Assembly (NCBI GenBank): GCA_947644595.1
Contig: CANSAE010000001.1
Location: 1 to 64,000 of the forward strand
Length of the DNA: 64,000 nt
Reading direction: 5' to 3'
Source: an uncultured Clostridia bacterium
Lineage (GTDB): Bacteria; Bacillota; Clostridia; Oscillospirales; Oscillospiraceae
Positions within the stretch are counted from its first letter, which is position 1; each line of letters opens with the position of its first letter. The notes under the pieces are model-generated. The model did no database searches, had not been told where the DNA came from, and saw only the letters and a list, made by a program, of their open reading frames with translations. Both the position numbers and the translations under genes were made by a program. Shown here in pieces: positions 50,000 to 61,309 of the stretch.

Positions 50000-51009
50000 T
50001 TGAAACCTTGTTGGCCCTCTGCGCTCTCCCTGGGGTCTCCGGCTGGGAGGATGCGGTACGGGACTATCTGATGGAACAAGCTTTGCCCTATGCAGATAAA
50101 ATCGAAACCGATCCCATGGGCAATCTTATGGTCTTTCGGTCCGGCAAAAAACATGATAAAACGCTGATGCTCTGCGCCCATATGGACGAGGTGGGTGTCA
50201 TCATCACTGGTATTACAGCGGAAGGGTATCTGAAATTCGACTTTGTAGGCGGGATTGATCGCCGTGTAGTCATCGGAAAGTCTGTATTCATTGGAGATGA
50301 TACTATTCCCGGCATCATCGGCATCAAGGCCCATCACTTGTCTAGGGGGGACAAAAATGTTCCTGCTGTACATGAGATGTCTATCGATATCGGCGCGAAA
50401 ACCCGGGAAGAAGCGGAAACGATGATTGCTCTGGGGGATGTGGGCACATTTGAACCCACATGTACCCGAATGGGTGGATTGCTCTGCGCCAAAGCCATTG
50501 ATGACCGTTTGGGCTGCGCGGTTTTGCTTAAGCTTCTGGAACATCAGCCTCCTTGTGATACCTGGTTTGTATTTACTGTCCAAGAAGAAGTGGGGACAAG
50601 AGGTGCTTCTACGGCAGTGTACCACATCTGCCCGGATGCGGCGCTGGTGGTAGAGGGTACTACGGCATCGGATCTGCCTGGGGTACCGGGGCATAAGACC
50701 ATCTGTAAAATGGGTGCCGGAGCGGTATTGCCCTTCATGGATCGAGGCACACTGTATGACCGTGGTTTACGGCAAATGCTCATCAGTTTGGCAGAAAGGC
50801 ACAGCATCCCTTGGCAGACAAAACAAATGATTGCAGGGGGGACGGATGCTTCCGTCATTCAGCGCAGTCTGAGCGGCATTCCCGTGGTGGGCATCGCCGC
50901 ACCGCTGCGGAATATCCATTCCCCAGCCAGTACTGGCTGTGTGACTGATTTTACAGCTGTCTGCCGTCTGACAGAATTATTTATGGAAGAATACGCACAG
51001 GAGAAATAG
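49996..51009 (+). CDS. M42-family metallo-aminopeptidase (second copy)
   Basis: 337 residues, paralogue of the preceding gene. Motifs: MLCAHMDEVGVII, KAIDDRLGCAV, TVQEEVGTRGA, LVVEGTTASD (E where the first copy has D, both seen in the family) and NIHSPASTG. ATG 49996 overlaps the previous stop (ATGA) and has GGGAGG upstream; the longer frame from 49837 is a shadow. Adjacent M42 paralogues probably co-assemble or differ in specificity. Confidence 0.92.
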   Translation: MIETLLALCALPGVSGWEDAVRDYLMEQALPYADKIETDPMGNLMVFRSGKKHDKTLMLCAHMDEVGVIITGITAEGYLKFDFVGGIDRRVVIGKSVFIGDDTIPGIIGIKAHHLSRGDKNVPAVHEMSIDIGAKTREEAETMIALGDVGTFEPTCTRMGGLLCAKAIDDRLGCAVLLKLLEHQPPCDTWFVFTVQEEVGTRGASTAVYHICPDAALVVEGTTASDLPGVPGHKTICKMGAGAVLPFMDRGTLYDRGLRQMLISLAERHSIPWQTKQMIAGGTDASVIQRSLSGIPVVGIAAPLRNIHSPASTGCVTDFTAVCRLTELFMEEYAQEK

Positions 51010-51012
51010 AGA

Positions 51013-52263
51013 TTGAAAGTAACAGACATCAGTCCGGAATTATGGGACCGGGCCGGAAAAGTGGAAGCCGGTTTGCAGGAACGCTTTGCGGAAATTGACT
51101 CTGTCGCACAGGAAAACACCCTGCGGGTCATGGCAGCCTTTCAGGATCAGAGGGTGACGGAGGGCTGTTTTGCCGGAACCACCGGTTATGGATATGACGA
51201 TATGGGAAGGGAAGTGCTGGATAAGGTATACGCCCAAGTGTTCGGCAGTGAATCCGCCTTGGTTCGCATCGGTTTTGTGAATGGAACACATGCCATTTCT
51301 GCAGCCCTGTTCGCGGCGCTGCGTCCGGGGGATACCCTTCTGTCCGTCACGGGAGCGCCTTATGATACCATGCGTACCGTCATAGGCATCTCCGGGAACG
51401 AATATGGCAGCTTGAAATTTTACGGCATCGGCTATGATGAAGTAGACCTGAAAGATGGTGCGCCGGATTATACTGCTATCGTCCGGCGGGTGAAGGAGAT
51501 AAAACCTGCTGCAATTCTCATTCAGCGCTCCCGAGGCTATGAGGAACGGAAGGCATTGTCTATTGACGAAATTGGGAAAATCGTGAAATGTGTGAAGGAA
51601 ACTTCACCGAATACCATTGTGGTGGTGGACAATTGTTACGGAGAGTTTACCGAAACACGGGAACCTACCCATGTGGGCGCGGATCTGATTGCCGGGTCGC
51701 TCATCAAGAACCCCGGCGGCGGCATTGCTCCCATGGGAGGATATTTGGCAGGGCGGCAAGACCTGATTGAGCGGGCAGCCAATCGGCTTACCACACCCGG
51801 TATCGGCGGAGAGTGCGGCGCTTCTTTGGGAAATAATCGTCTGTTGTTCCAAGGCCTGTTTCTGGCTCCCCACACAGTGGCACAGGCATTGAAAACAGCG
51901 GTGTTCTGCGCTGCGTTGTTTACGAATCTGGGCTATGAAACCTACCCTGCCCCTATGGCCCCCCGGGACGATATCGTGCAGATGGTGAAACTCCGCACCC
52001 CGGAGAACCTGTGCAAATTCTGCAGGGGTATCCAATCCGGTTCTCCGGTGGATTCTTTCGTAGCACCAGAGCCATGGCAGATGCCCGGCTATGAGTGCGA
52101 AGTCATCATGGCGGCGGGCGCATTTATCCAGGGCTCATCCATTGAACTGTCAGCGGATGGACCGATGCGGGAGCCATATATTGCCTATGTCCAGGGCGGA
52201 TTGACCTACGAATCGGGAAAACTCGGCATTTTGCTGGCAGCTTCTGAAATGTTGGACAAATAA
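51013..52263 (+). CDS. Methionine gamma-lyase family PLP protein (PF06838 type)
   Basis: 416 residues, cystathionine-lyase-like PLP fold of the group once called aluminium-resistance protein. Features: CFAGTTGYGYDDMGRE, FVNGTHAISAALFAALRPGD, VVVDNCYGEFTE (PLP aspartate) and GSLIKNPGGGIAPMGGYLAG (PLP lysine in SLIKNPGG). TTG start at 51013, AGGAG 9 bases upstream. The substrate is unknown; homologues lie near housekeeping genes in Bacillus (ynbB). Confidence 0.9.
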   Translation: MKVTDISPELWDRAGKVEAGLQERFAEIDSVAQENTLRVMAAFQDQRVTEGCFAGTTGYGYDDMGREVLDKVYAQVFGSESALVRIGFVNGTHAISAALFAALRPGDTLLSVTGAPYDTMRTVIGISGNEYGSLKFYGIGYDEVDLKDGAPDYTAIVRRVKEIKPAAILIQRSRGYEERKALSIDEIGKIVKCVKETSPNTIVVVDNCYGEFTETREPTHVGADLIAGSLIKNPGGGIAPMGGYLAGRQDLIERAANRLTTPGIGGECGASLGNNRLLFQGLFLAPHTVAQALKTAVFCAALFTNLGYETYPAPMAPRDDIVQMVKLRTPENLCKFCRGIQSGSPVDSFVAPEPWQMPGYECEVIMAAGAFIQGSSIELSADGPMREPYIAYVQGGLTYESGKLGILLAASEMLDK

Positions 52264-52294
52264 CTGCGCATATATTTGGCATAGAGGTGATCCT

Positions 52295-54947
<2,653 letters not shown>

Positions 54948-54964
54948 AGGAGCGAAATAGAGAT

Positions 54965-55849
54965 TTGATACACTTTCGAGAACTGACCTTAGCCGACATC
55001 CCGTCTGTCCAAAAATTTTTCCAGGCATATGCGTCCCGCTCCTGCGATGCCACCATCGGCGGTGCGTTTATGTGGCGGAAATATTTTGAGACCCAGATTT
55101 ATATAGATGATACGGTGCTGCTGTTCAAAGTGCGGCGCAATGCGGATAATATTGCGTTTCTCACTCCCTACGGTGATATTGACCGAGGATTCGGCTTGCT
55201 GCGGGAATATTGTGTGGAAATTGGAGCACAGCCTGCATTCTGTGCGGTGACCAAGCGGGAGCTACCCTATTATGAACGGAATTTTCAAGTCCTGTCAGTG
55301 GACTTCAACCGTACTTGGAGCGATTATCTGTATGAGGCAGAGAAGCACCGTACATTTGCCGGGAAAAAACTTTCCGGCCAGCGCAATCATGTAAACAAAT
55401 TTCTGAAAAGCTATGAAAACTGGAGCTTTGAACCAATTACACTGGACAACCTTTCAGAAGCGCAGAATTTTTGTATGGAGATTGAGCATCTCCGGGAAAA
55501 AGAATCTTCAACCTATGTTGCCGAGGAGGAAATATTGGGCGAAGTTTTTGCGCATTTAGATGTATATGGCTTTTTCGGAGATATTCTCCGGGTAGACGGC
55601 CGCATTGTGGCTATGGCCATGGGAGAGGTCATTGGAGACACACTGTTTGTTCATATCGAAAAAGCCCGGCGGGATTATTTTGGAGCATACCAGATGATCG
55701 TTCGGGAATTTGCAAACGCGCATACCGGAGGGGAAGTCCGGTACATCAATCGGGAGGATGATTCCGGGGACTTAGGCTTGCGCACCTCCAAGCTGTCTTA
55801 TCAGCCGGTGGAGCTGCTGGATAAGGCCACTGTAAAGATAAAATTTTAA
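54965..55849 (+). CDS. DUF2156 / LPG-synthase C-terminal-like protein
   Basis: 294 residues with two GNAT-like halves: IHFRELTLADIPSVQKFFQ, LLFKVRRNADNIAFLTPYG and FAGKKLSGQRNHVNKFLKSY, then GRIVAMAMGEVIGDTLFVHIEKARRDYFGAYQMI. The family is the acyltransferase part of lysylphosphatidylglycerol synthases without the membrane domain. Probably transfers an amino-acyl or acyl group. TTG start at 54965 with AAAGGAG 12 bases away. No operon link to the following gene. Confidence 0.82.
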   Translation: MIHFRELTLADIPSVQKFFQAYASRSCDATIGGAFMWRKYFETQIYIDDTVLLFKVRRNADNIAFLTPYGDIDRGFGLLREYCVEIGAQPAFCAVTKRELPYYERNFQVLSVDFNRTWSDYLYEAEKHRTFAGKKLSGQRNHVNKFLKSYENWSFEPITLDNLSEAQNFCMEIEHLREKESSTYVAEEEILGEVFAHLDVYGFFGDILRVDGRIVAMAMGEVIGDTLFVHIEKARRDYFGAYQMIVREFANAHTGGEVRYINREDDSGDLGLRTSKLSYQPVELLDKATVKIKF

Positions 55850-56025
55850 GAAATCGATCCTGTTTTTAGAGAAAATAAGGGAGATTTGTCGAATATACTG
55901 CATAAATTCACAATAAATTCAAATTCACTTCATACTTTTGCAGTAAATATTGGGTATCATACCATTGGAAACAGAAGTCAATAACATGATAACTCACTCT
56001 CTCTTTTCTCTTTTTTCTTTACACG

Positions 56026-56049
56026 AAAGGCCCGGTCTCCGGGCTTTTT
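56026..56049 (+). terminator. Terminator in the gene-free stretch after DUF2156
   Basis: GCCCGG-TCT-CCGGGC followed by TTTTTG. The AT-rich 55850-56025 contains no gene, and I could not find a convincing promoter in it. Confidence 0.8.
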
Positions 56050-56091
56050 GTGTATCTGCTGACGATGAATCAATTTGGGAGGTATTTTAAC

Positions 56092-56310
56092 ATGGAGAAG
56101 TTGGGAAAGAAAATTTTGATTGGTGCGGGCGTTGTTGCCGCGGTGTCTTTTGCGGCAGGCGCATTGATGTACAAGCGGTACATGGACGATTTTTATGAGT
56201 TTATTATGGGCGAAGATCATGTAGACGACATGGATATGCTGGATGAGACCAGTCTGGAACAAGATGACTTTGCCGATGTCGTGGCAGAAACAGAGGCTGC
56301 CGAATCTTAA
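56092..56310 (+). CDS. Small membrane-anchored acidic protein, unknown
   Basis: 72 residues. An N-terminal helix (about 8-27, ILIGAGVVAAVSFAAGALMY) after a basic start, then a strongly acidic cytoplasmic or extracytoplasmic tail (EDHVDDMDMLDETSLEQDDF...). GGGAGG lies 9 bases before ATG 56092; the earlier frame start has none. It sits alone between two terminators. I do not recognise a family. Confidence 0.6.
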   Translation: MEKLGKKILIGAGVVAAVSFAAGALMYKRYMDDFYEFIMGEDHVDDMDMLDETSLEQDDFADVVAETEAAES

Positions 56311-56328
56311 TAGATACATAGCATCCGA

Positions 56329-56362
56329 CACGGGCTCGGTCCATCCGTGCCCGTGCGTTTTT
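56329..56362 (+). terminator. Terminator after the small acidic protein
   Basis: CACGGGC (56329-56335) pairs with GCCCGTG (56349-56355) and CGTTTTT follows. Confidence 0.75.
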
Positions 56363-56382
56363 CATGGAAAGAAGGAACTGAT

Positions 56383-58074
56383 ATGACCTCACAGGAAAAA
56401 CTTCCCCGGGTCTTGCCGTACCCGGAGACCACAATGTACGGCGCCGTAGCAGAATCTGCCCGGCGGTACCCGGATGAGCCGGCTTACGACTTCATGGGGA
56501 AAACCACTACATATCGACAACTGATGGAAAAAATCGATCAAGCTGCAAAAGGTCTGGTGGCCGTTGGGATTGGCCGGGGTGACACGGTAACGATTTGTAT
56601 GCCGAACGCCCCTCAGGCGATCATCCTGCTGTATGCGCTCAACCGCATTGGCGCGGTGGCAAACATGGTGCACCCCATGTCATCCCAGAAGGAGATTACT
56701 TACTATCTGAATGATTCCGACAGTAAAATGATTTTGACTCTGGACCTCTTTTATGAAAAAGTTGTCTTGGCCCGGGCGGAAGCCAGACGTCGGAATACAG
56801 TGATTCTTACAGCCCGGCTTCAGTCGGAGCTTCAGCGCCATAAGGCGCTGGCGTTTTATCTCAAGAAGGGCAGAGAAGTGGCAAAGTTTCCAAATGCGCC
56901 GGACAGCATCCTATGGACGGATTTTCTGAAAAAAGGAAACGAAGTGGCTGTTCTGCCTGATATGATTTATGACCCCACAAAGCCGTCGGTCCTCCTGTAC
57001 TCCGGAGGAACCAGTGGAACACCCAAAGGGATCATGCTCTCGGATTTCAATTTCAATGCCCTTGGAATGCAGATCCGGGAGGTTGCTGGTGTGGACTTTG
57101 TCCCCGGTCTGAAATTTCTGTCTGTCATGCCCTTGTTCCATGGTTTTGGCCTGGGGATAGGGATTCACACGATTTTGGAAAACGGTGCGGAGTGTGTGCT
57201 GGTGCCGCAGTTTACCAATGATTCTTACGCGAAGCTGGTGGTCAAGCGCCGGCCGAACTTCATTGCCGGAGTACCGACGATTTACGACTCATTGTTGAAG
57301 TCGGACCGGTTGAAAAACGCAGATTTGAGCTGTCTGGACGGCGTCTATTGCGGCGGAGATACCCTGCCTACGGAATTAAAGCATCGCTTCGATACATTTT
57401 TGAAAGACCATAACGGCAAAGTACAGATTCGTGAAGGCTATGGCTTGACAGAATGTGTCACTGCAAGCTGTCTGACTCCGGTGGATACATACAAGGAGGG
57501 GAGTATTGGTCTGCCTTTGCGGGATATGGAATACCGAATCGTAGAGCCCGGAACCTTTCAAGAGAAGCCGACAGGGGAAATGGGCGAGATTATTTTGACT
57601 GGCCCCACTTTGATGCTGGGCTATCTGAATCATCCGGAAGAAACGGCACAGACCCTAAAGCGTGGTATGGATGGTAAGACCTGGTTGTTCACCGGAGACC
57701 TGGGCACCATGGACGAGGAGGGGTATGTGTACTTCTGTCAGCGGCAAAAACGGATGATCATTACCTCCGGGTATAATGTCTATCCCTCTCAGGTGGAAAA
57801 TGTGCTGGACAACTTCCCAGATATCGATTACAGCTGCGTCATCGGCGTGCCGGATGAGCATAAAATGCAGCGCATTCGCGCTTATGTGGTGCTGAAAAAA
57901 GGTGTGCGCCCGTCGGAACTGGAAAAGGAGCGTATCATTGAGCATTGCAAGCTCTATTTGGCCGGCTACGCTAAGCCCAAGGAGATCATCTTCCGGGATG
58001 AATTACCCCGCACGTTAGTGGGCAAGGTGGCATTCCATGTACTGGAAGAGGAAGCGATGGAGGAATTCCGCTGA
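56383..58074 (+). CDS. AMP-forming acyl-CoA/acyl-ACP ligase
   Basis: 563 residues of the ANL superfamily. ATP loop LLYSGGTSGTPKGI, EGYGLTECV, LFTGDLGTMDEEGYVYF, GYNVYPSQVENVL and C-terminal LPRTLVGKVAFHVL with the adenylation lysine. It activates a carboxylic acid, probably a fatty acid, by way of an acyl-adenylate. Start ATG 56383 has AAGAAGGAA upstream. Its stop overlaps the acyltransferase start (TGATG), so activation and transfer are coupled. Confidence 0.9.
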   Translation: MTSQEKLPRVLPYPETTMYGAVAESARRYPDEPAYDFMGKTTTYRQLMEKIDQAAKGLVAVGIGRGDTVTICMPNAPQAIILLYALNRIGAVANMVHPMSSQKEITYYLNDSDSKMILTLDLFYEKVVLARAEARRRNTVILTARLQSELQRHKALAFYLKKGREVAKFPNAPDSILWTDFLKKGNEVAVLPDMIYDPTKPSVLLYSGGTSGTPKGIMLSDFNFNALGMQIREVAGVDFVPGLKFLSVMPLFHGFGLGIGIHTILENGAECVLVPQFTNDSYAKLVVKRRPNFIAGVPTIYDSLLKSDRLKNADLSCLDGVYCGGDTLPTELKHRFDTFLKDHNGKVQIREGYGLTECVTASCLTPVDTYKEGSIGLPLRDMEYRIVEPGTFQEKPTGEMGEIILTGPTLMLGYLNHPEETAQTLKRGMDGKTWLFTGDLGTMDEEGYVYFCQRQKRMIITSGYNVYPSQVENVLDNFPDIDYSCVIGVPDEHKMQRIRAYVVLKKGVRPSELEKERIIEHCKLYLAGYAKPKEIIFRDELPRTLVGKVAFHVLEEEAMEEFR

Positions 58075-59273
58075 TGCGGTCCTATGATCCCCGCCCCCAC
58101 TTCTGGCGCAACAAAGTCGGCATGAGCGTGATTTTGACCGTCATCGGCCTGCCGGTGGTGAAGATAAGGCACTATCATTATGAGCCCTACAAGCCGAAGC
58201 ACAAGACCTTTCTTCTCATTGCCAACCACAGCGATATCCTGGACCCAGACTATGAAATGGTCCACCTGCGGCGGTATATCCGCTATGTGGCCAGTGACCA
58301 CGTGGTGCGCCAGGGATTGTTCGGTAAATTAGTGCAGCTGTTCGGTACGCCCATTGTAAAGCACCGGGACCGGCCTTCGGAGGAACTGACCCGGGATATT
58401 CGGGAGACCTTGGCACACGGTGTGCCTGTCGGCCTTCATGCTGAGGGCGGCACGTCTCTCAACGGCGAATCCCGGTATATCTCACCCAACACGGCAAAAC
58501 TCATTAAGGACGCGGACTGTGCCGTCATCACGTACCGGATGTACGGCGGGTATCTCCGCTCTCCCCGGTGGGCGGTCCGGCACCGGAAAGGCCCACTGTA
58601 CGGCGGCGTTGTCCGGGAATACAGCCGGGAGGAACTGCGGGAAATGACGGAAGAGCAAGTTTACGAAGCCATTTGCCGGGACTTGTATGTGAACGTCTAT
58701 GACGAGCAGCGAAAGGCCACGCAGTCCTATGTGGGAGAAAATCTGGCAGAGCACTGTGAGATTATTCTTTATCTGTGCCCCAAATGCGGCAAGGTGGAAA
58801 CACTCCACAGTATGGGGGACTATCTGTTTTGTGACTGCGGCTATAAGCTGAAAATGGAAGCAGATGGTTTCTTCCACGACTGCGGCGCCGGTATTGTCTA
58901 TGACAACATCCGGGACTGGGATGTCTGGCAAAAGCAAGCGCTGCGGGACTATGTGTCCTGCTTTTCCAAAAATTTTACGGACCCCATTTTCCGGGACGGC
59001 CGGCAAATCATCCGCAGGGTAGAGAGGGATACCAAGCGCACAGTCACAGACGAGGGTGTGTTAGAACTCTACTATGACCGCGTCGAACTGCACTGGCCGG
59101 GCACGGACTTGGTCTGGGCCATGGGGGATATCCAGAAGCTGGACTATGTGAGCCGGCAGTCCCTGCTGCTCATCACGGAGGACAGCTATTTTGACATCGG
59201 CAGCGCCGTCCCGCGCTCCCCGACAAAATATGTCGAAGCCTGGCGCTTTCTCACCGGCCGGGAGAGTTATTGA
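58074..59273 (+). CDS. PlsC-like acyltransferase with zinc-ribbon extension
   Basis: 399 residues. The N-terminal half is a 1-acylglycerol-phosphate acyltransferase fold: ANHSDILD gives the H-x4-D motif (H52, D57), and HAEGGTSLNG is the EGT-like block. A short zinc ribbon CPKCGKVETLHSMGDYLFCDCGYK (about 231-258) and a beta-rich C-terminal domain follow, which standard PlsC (about 240 residues) lacks. It probably transfers the acyl group activated by the preceding ligase to a lysophospholipid or similar glycerol-phosphate acceptor. Confidence 0.82.
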   Translation: MRSYDPRPHFWRNKVGMSVILTVIGLPVVKIRHYHYEPYKPKHKTFLLIANHSDILDPDYEMVHLRRYIRYVASDHVVRQGLFGKLVQLFGTPIVKHRDRPSEELTRDIRETLAHGVPVGLHAEGGTSLNGESRYISPNTAKLIKDADCAVITYRMYGGYLRSPRWAVRHRKGPLYGGVVREYSREELREMTEEQVYEAICRDLYVNVYDEQRKATQSYVGENLAEHCEIILYLCPKCGKVETLHSMGDYLFCDCGYKLKMEADGFFHDCGAGIVYDNIRDWDVWQKQALRDYVSCFSKNFTDPIFRDGRQIIRRVERDTKRTVTDEGVLELYYDRVELHWPGTDLVWAMGDIQKLDYVSRQSLLLITEDSYFDIGSAVPRSPTKYVEAWRFLTGRESY

Positions 59274-59300
59274 AAAAACCGTCCTTACGGACGTTTTTTC
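59273..59300 (+). terminator. Terminator of the ligase-acyltransferase pair
   Basis: AAAAAACCGTCC and GGACGTTTTTTC with loop TTAC, overlapping the stop codon. Confidence 0.85.
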
Positions 59301-59353
59301 ATATTTCAGAACATTTTTCCATCACCAACGTCTAAACCAATGAGGTGAGGAAA

Positions 59354-59872
59354 ATGAAAAAGAAACTGGTCATATTTGCTGCTGTGCTGCTGACCGTACT
59401 GCTTGCAACGTTTGGGTGGTGGAAGCATTTGCATCCTGTGAGCCGGGCTGCGCTAAATGAATTCAACGCTTCCAGCGATTTGCCTTACGGATTGGCTACC
59501 CCGGAGGCACTGCTGGGGGATACGTCGGATTTTGAGGAGTGTCCTGGATACGGCGGCTACCAGTTGAAAAATGGAGACATCAGCTTTTGGGTCAGTGGTT
59601 ACCCGGATGTCTTAGACGACGGACATGTGACCCAATATGACATCAAAACGGCAAAATACCATATCTTTGGCCTGCGTGTAGGCGATAATGTGGGGGAAGT
59701 GGATGCAACCCTGCGGGAATTCGGGTATCATTGGGACAACGGAAACAATACACGTCCTGCAGGTTATGCAAAAGGTGGTATCAGGATTGTAATTTCAGAA
59801 GTCGGGACCGGATGTGTAAGTGAATTTTCAGTCTCATTGCAGACAACAAACAGACATCATGTGTGGTTCTAA
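59354..59872 (+). CDS. Exported protein of unknown function
   Basis: 172 residues: an N-terminal signal/anchor helix (KKKLVIFAAVLLTVLLATFG) and an extracytoplasmic domain with LPYGLATPEALLGDTSDFEECPGYGGYQL and FGLRVGDNVGEVDATLREFGYHWDN; the latter resembles the repeat seen in small bacterial 'VGDSxxxvxxxLGxP' modules. Start ATG 59354 is chosen after GAGGTGAGG; GTG 59345 is possible. Monocistronic. Function unknown. Confidence 0.7.
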   Translation: MKKKLVIFAAVLLTVLLATFGWWKHLHPVSRAALNEFNASSDLPYGLATPEALLGDTSDFEECPGYGGYQLKNGDISFWVSGYPDVLDDGHVTQYDIKTAKYHIFGLRVGDNVGEVDATLREFGYHWDNGNNTRPAGYAKGGIRIVISEVGTGCVSEFSVSLQTTNRHHVWF

Positions 59873-59879
59873 ATGAACA

Positions 59880-59907
59880 GCACCGCAGTTTTCACTGCGG
59901 TGCATTT
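59880..59907 (+). terminator. Bidirectional terminator
   Basis: GCACCGCAGT-TTTC-ACTGCGGTGC followed by ATTTT. It lies between the exported protein gene and the convergent obgE gene. Confidence 0.88.
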
Positions 59908-59911
59908 TCAT

Positions 59912-61195
59912 TTAATGCTGATATTCAAATTCCAAATCGCCCAGGCACACGGTGTCGCCGTCTTTGACGCCCATGTCCTCCATGCGCTGGAAGATGCCGG
60001 CTTCCCGCATGGAGCGGTCAAAGAAGATTCGGCTTTCATAGTCGCTGAAATTGGTGCTGGACACCAATCGGTCGATCCACGCGCCGTCCACGGTCCATAC
60101 GTCGCCGTACTGGTGGATGATAACGTCCTCGGCGGTGACCGCGCCGGCTTCCGGCGGGATGTAGTCCGGTTCGAAGGTGATGACAGGGGGGAGGTTTGCC
60201 AACCGTCCGGCGGTGGACTGCATCAGCTCCCGGGTGCCTTGGTGCGCCACGGCGGACATCTCGAAAAATTCATAGCCCTGCGCCGTGACGTGGGCCTTGA
60301 GGCGCTCGAGGTTCTCCCGGTCGTCGCCCAGCAGGTCGCACTTATTGGCCACCACGATTTGGGGCCGGTCCGCCAGGAAATCGGAATACTGCCAAAGCTC
60401 GGCGTTGATGGCGTCGAAATCCGCGACGGGGTCCCGGCCTTCATGCCCGGATACATCCACGATGTGCAGCAGCAGCCGGCAGCGGTCAATGTGCCGCAAA
60501 AAGTCGTGCCCCAGGCCTGCACCGTCGCTGGCACCTTCGATAATACCGGGGATATCCGCCATGACGAAGGATACGCCCTCGGTCACATACACCACACCCA
60601 AATTAGGGTAGAGCGTGGTGAAGTGATAGTTGGCGATTTTGGGGTGGGCGTTGGTCACTACAGATAGAAGCGTAGACTTTCCGACATTGGGAAAGCCCAC
60701 CAGGCCCACATCCGCCAGCAGCTTGAGTTCCAAAATGACCTCGCGGCTTTCCCCGGGCAGGCCGGGCTTGGCAAAGCGGGGGACCTGACGGGTGGGGGTG
60801 GCAAAGTGCTTGTTGCCCCAGCCGCCACGGCCGCCACGCACTACGACCCAATCCTGACCATCGGACATATCGTGCATGACGGCGCCGGTCTCCTTATCCC
60901 GCACCACCGTGCCCCGGGGGACCCGGACGCGCAGAGACTCGCCACCTTTGCCGGCACAGCGTTTGCCCTGACCGTCTGCTCCGTTGGGGGCAACATACTT
61001 CCGTTTGTAACGGAAATCCATCAGAGTGGACATGTGGTCATCCACGATAAAGACCACATCGCCGCCCCGGCCGCCGTCGCCGCCATCGGGCCCGCCGGCC
61101 GCTACATATTTTTCCCGGTGGAAGGCCACGGCACCGTTGCCGCCCTTGCCCGCACTGACCGAGATGGTTACCTTATCAACAAATGGAGAGGCCAT
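59912..61195 (-). CDS. obgE: GTPase Obg/CgtA
   Basis: 427 residues: Obg glycine-rich domain (about 1-160, FVDKVTISVSAGKGGNGAVAF ... GGDGGRGGDVVFIVD), G domain with LVGFPNVGKSTLLSVV, DIPGIIEGA and NKCDL, and a C-terminal OCT domain (about 350-427). It couples ribosome assembly, stringent response and, in Bacillus, sporulation start. GAGGG precedes ATG 61195. Normal length. Confidence 0.97.
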   Translation of the reverse strand: MASPFVDKVTISVSAGKGGNGAVAFHREKYVAAGGPDGGDGGRGGDVVFIVDDHMSTLMDFRYKRKYVAPNGADGQGKRCAGKGGESLRVRVPRGTVVRDKETGAVMHDMSDGQDWVVVRGGRGGWGNKHFATPTRQVPRFAKPGLPGESREVILELKLLADVGLVGFPNVGKSTLLSVVTNAHPKIANYHFTTLYPNLGVVYVTEGVSFVMADIPGIIEGASDGAGLGHDFLRHIDRCRLLLHIVDVSGHEGRDPVADFDAINAELWQYSDFLADRPQIVVANKCDLLGDDRENLERLKAHVTAQGYEFFEMSAVAHQGTRELMQSTAGRLANLPPVITFEPDYIPPEAGAVTAEDVIIHQYGDVWTVDGAWIDRLVSSTNFSDYESRIFFDRSMREAGIFQRMEDMGVKDGDTVCLGDLEFEYQH

Positions 61196-61230
61196 ATGAT
61201 TCCCTCAAAGCTTTCTCAATAGTAAAGATA

Positions 61231-61258
61231 GTGTATGCGTTTTCCCGCGAATATCAAC
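61231..61258 (-). promoter_or_regulatory. Possible promoter of obgE
   Basis: Minus strand TTGATA (61258-61253), 16 bases, TACACT (61236-61231). Just upstream a GC-rich hairpin (61260-61281, CGCGGCGC...GCGCCGCG) without a T-run may end the lipoprotein transcript. Confidence 0.45.
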
Positions 61259-61309
61259 ATCGCGGCGCATAAAAGCGCCGCGACTGTGTTGCCTATGTAA
61301 AGTCGTTAC

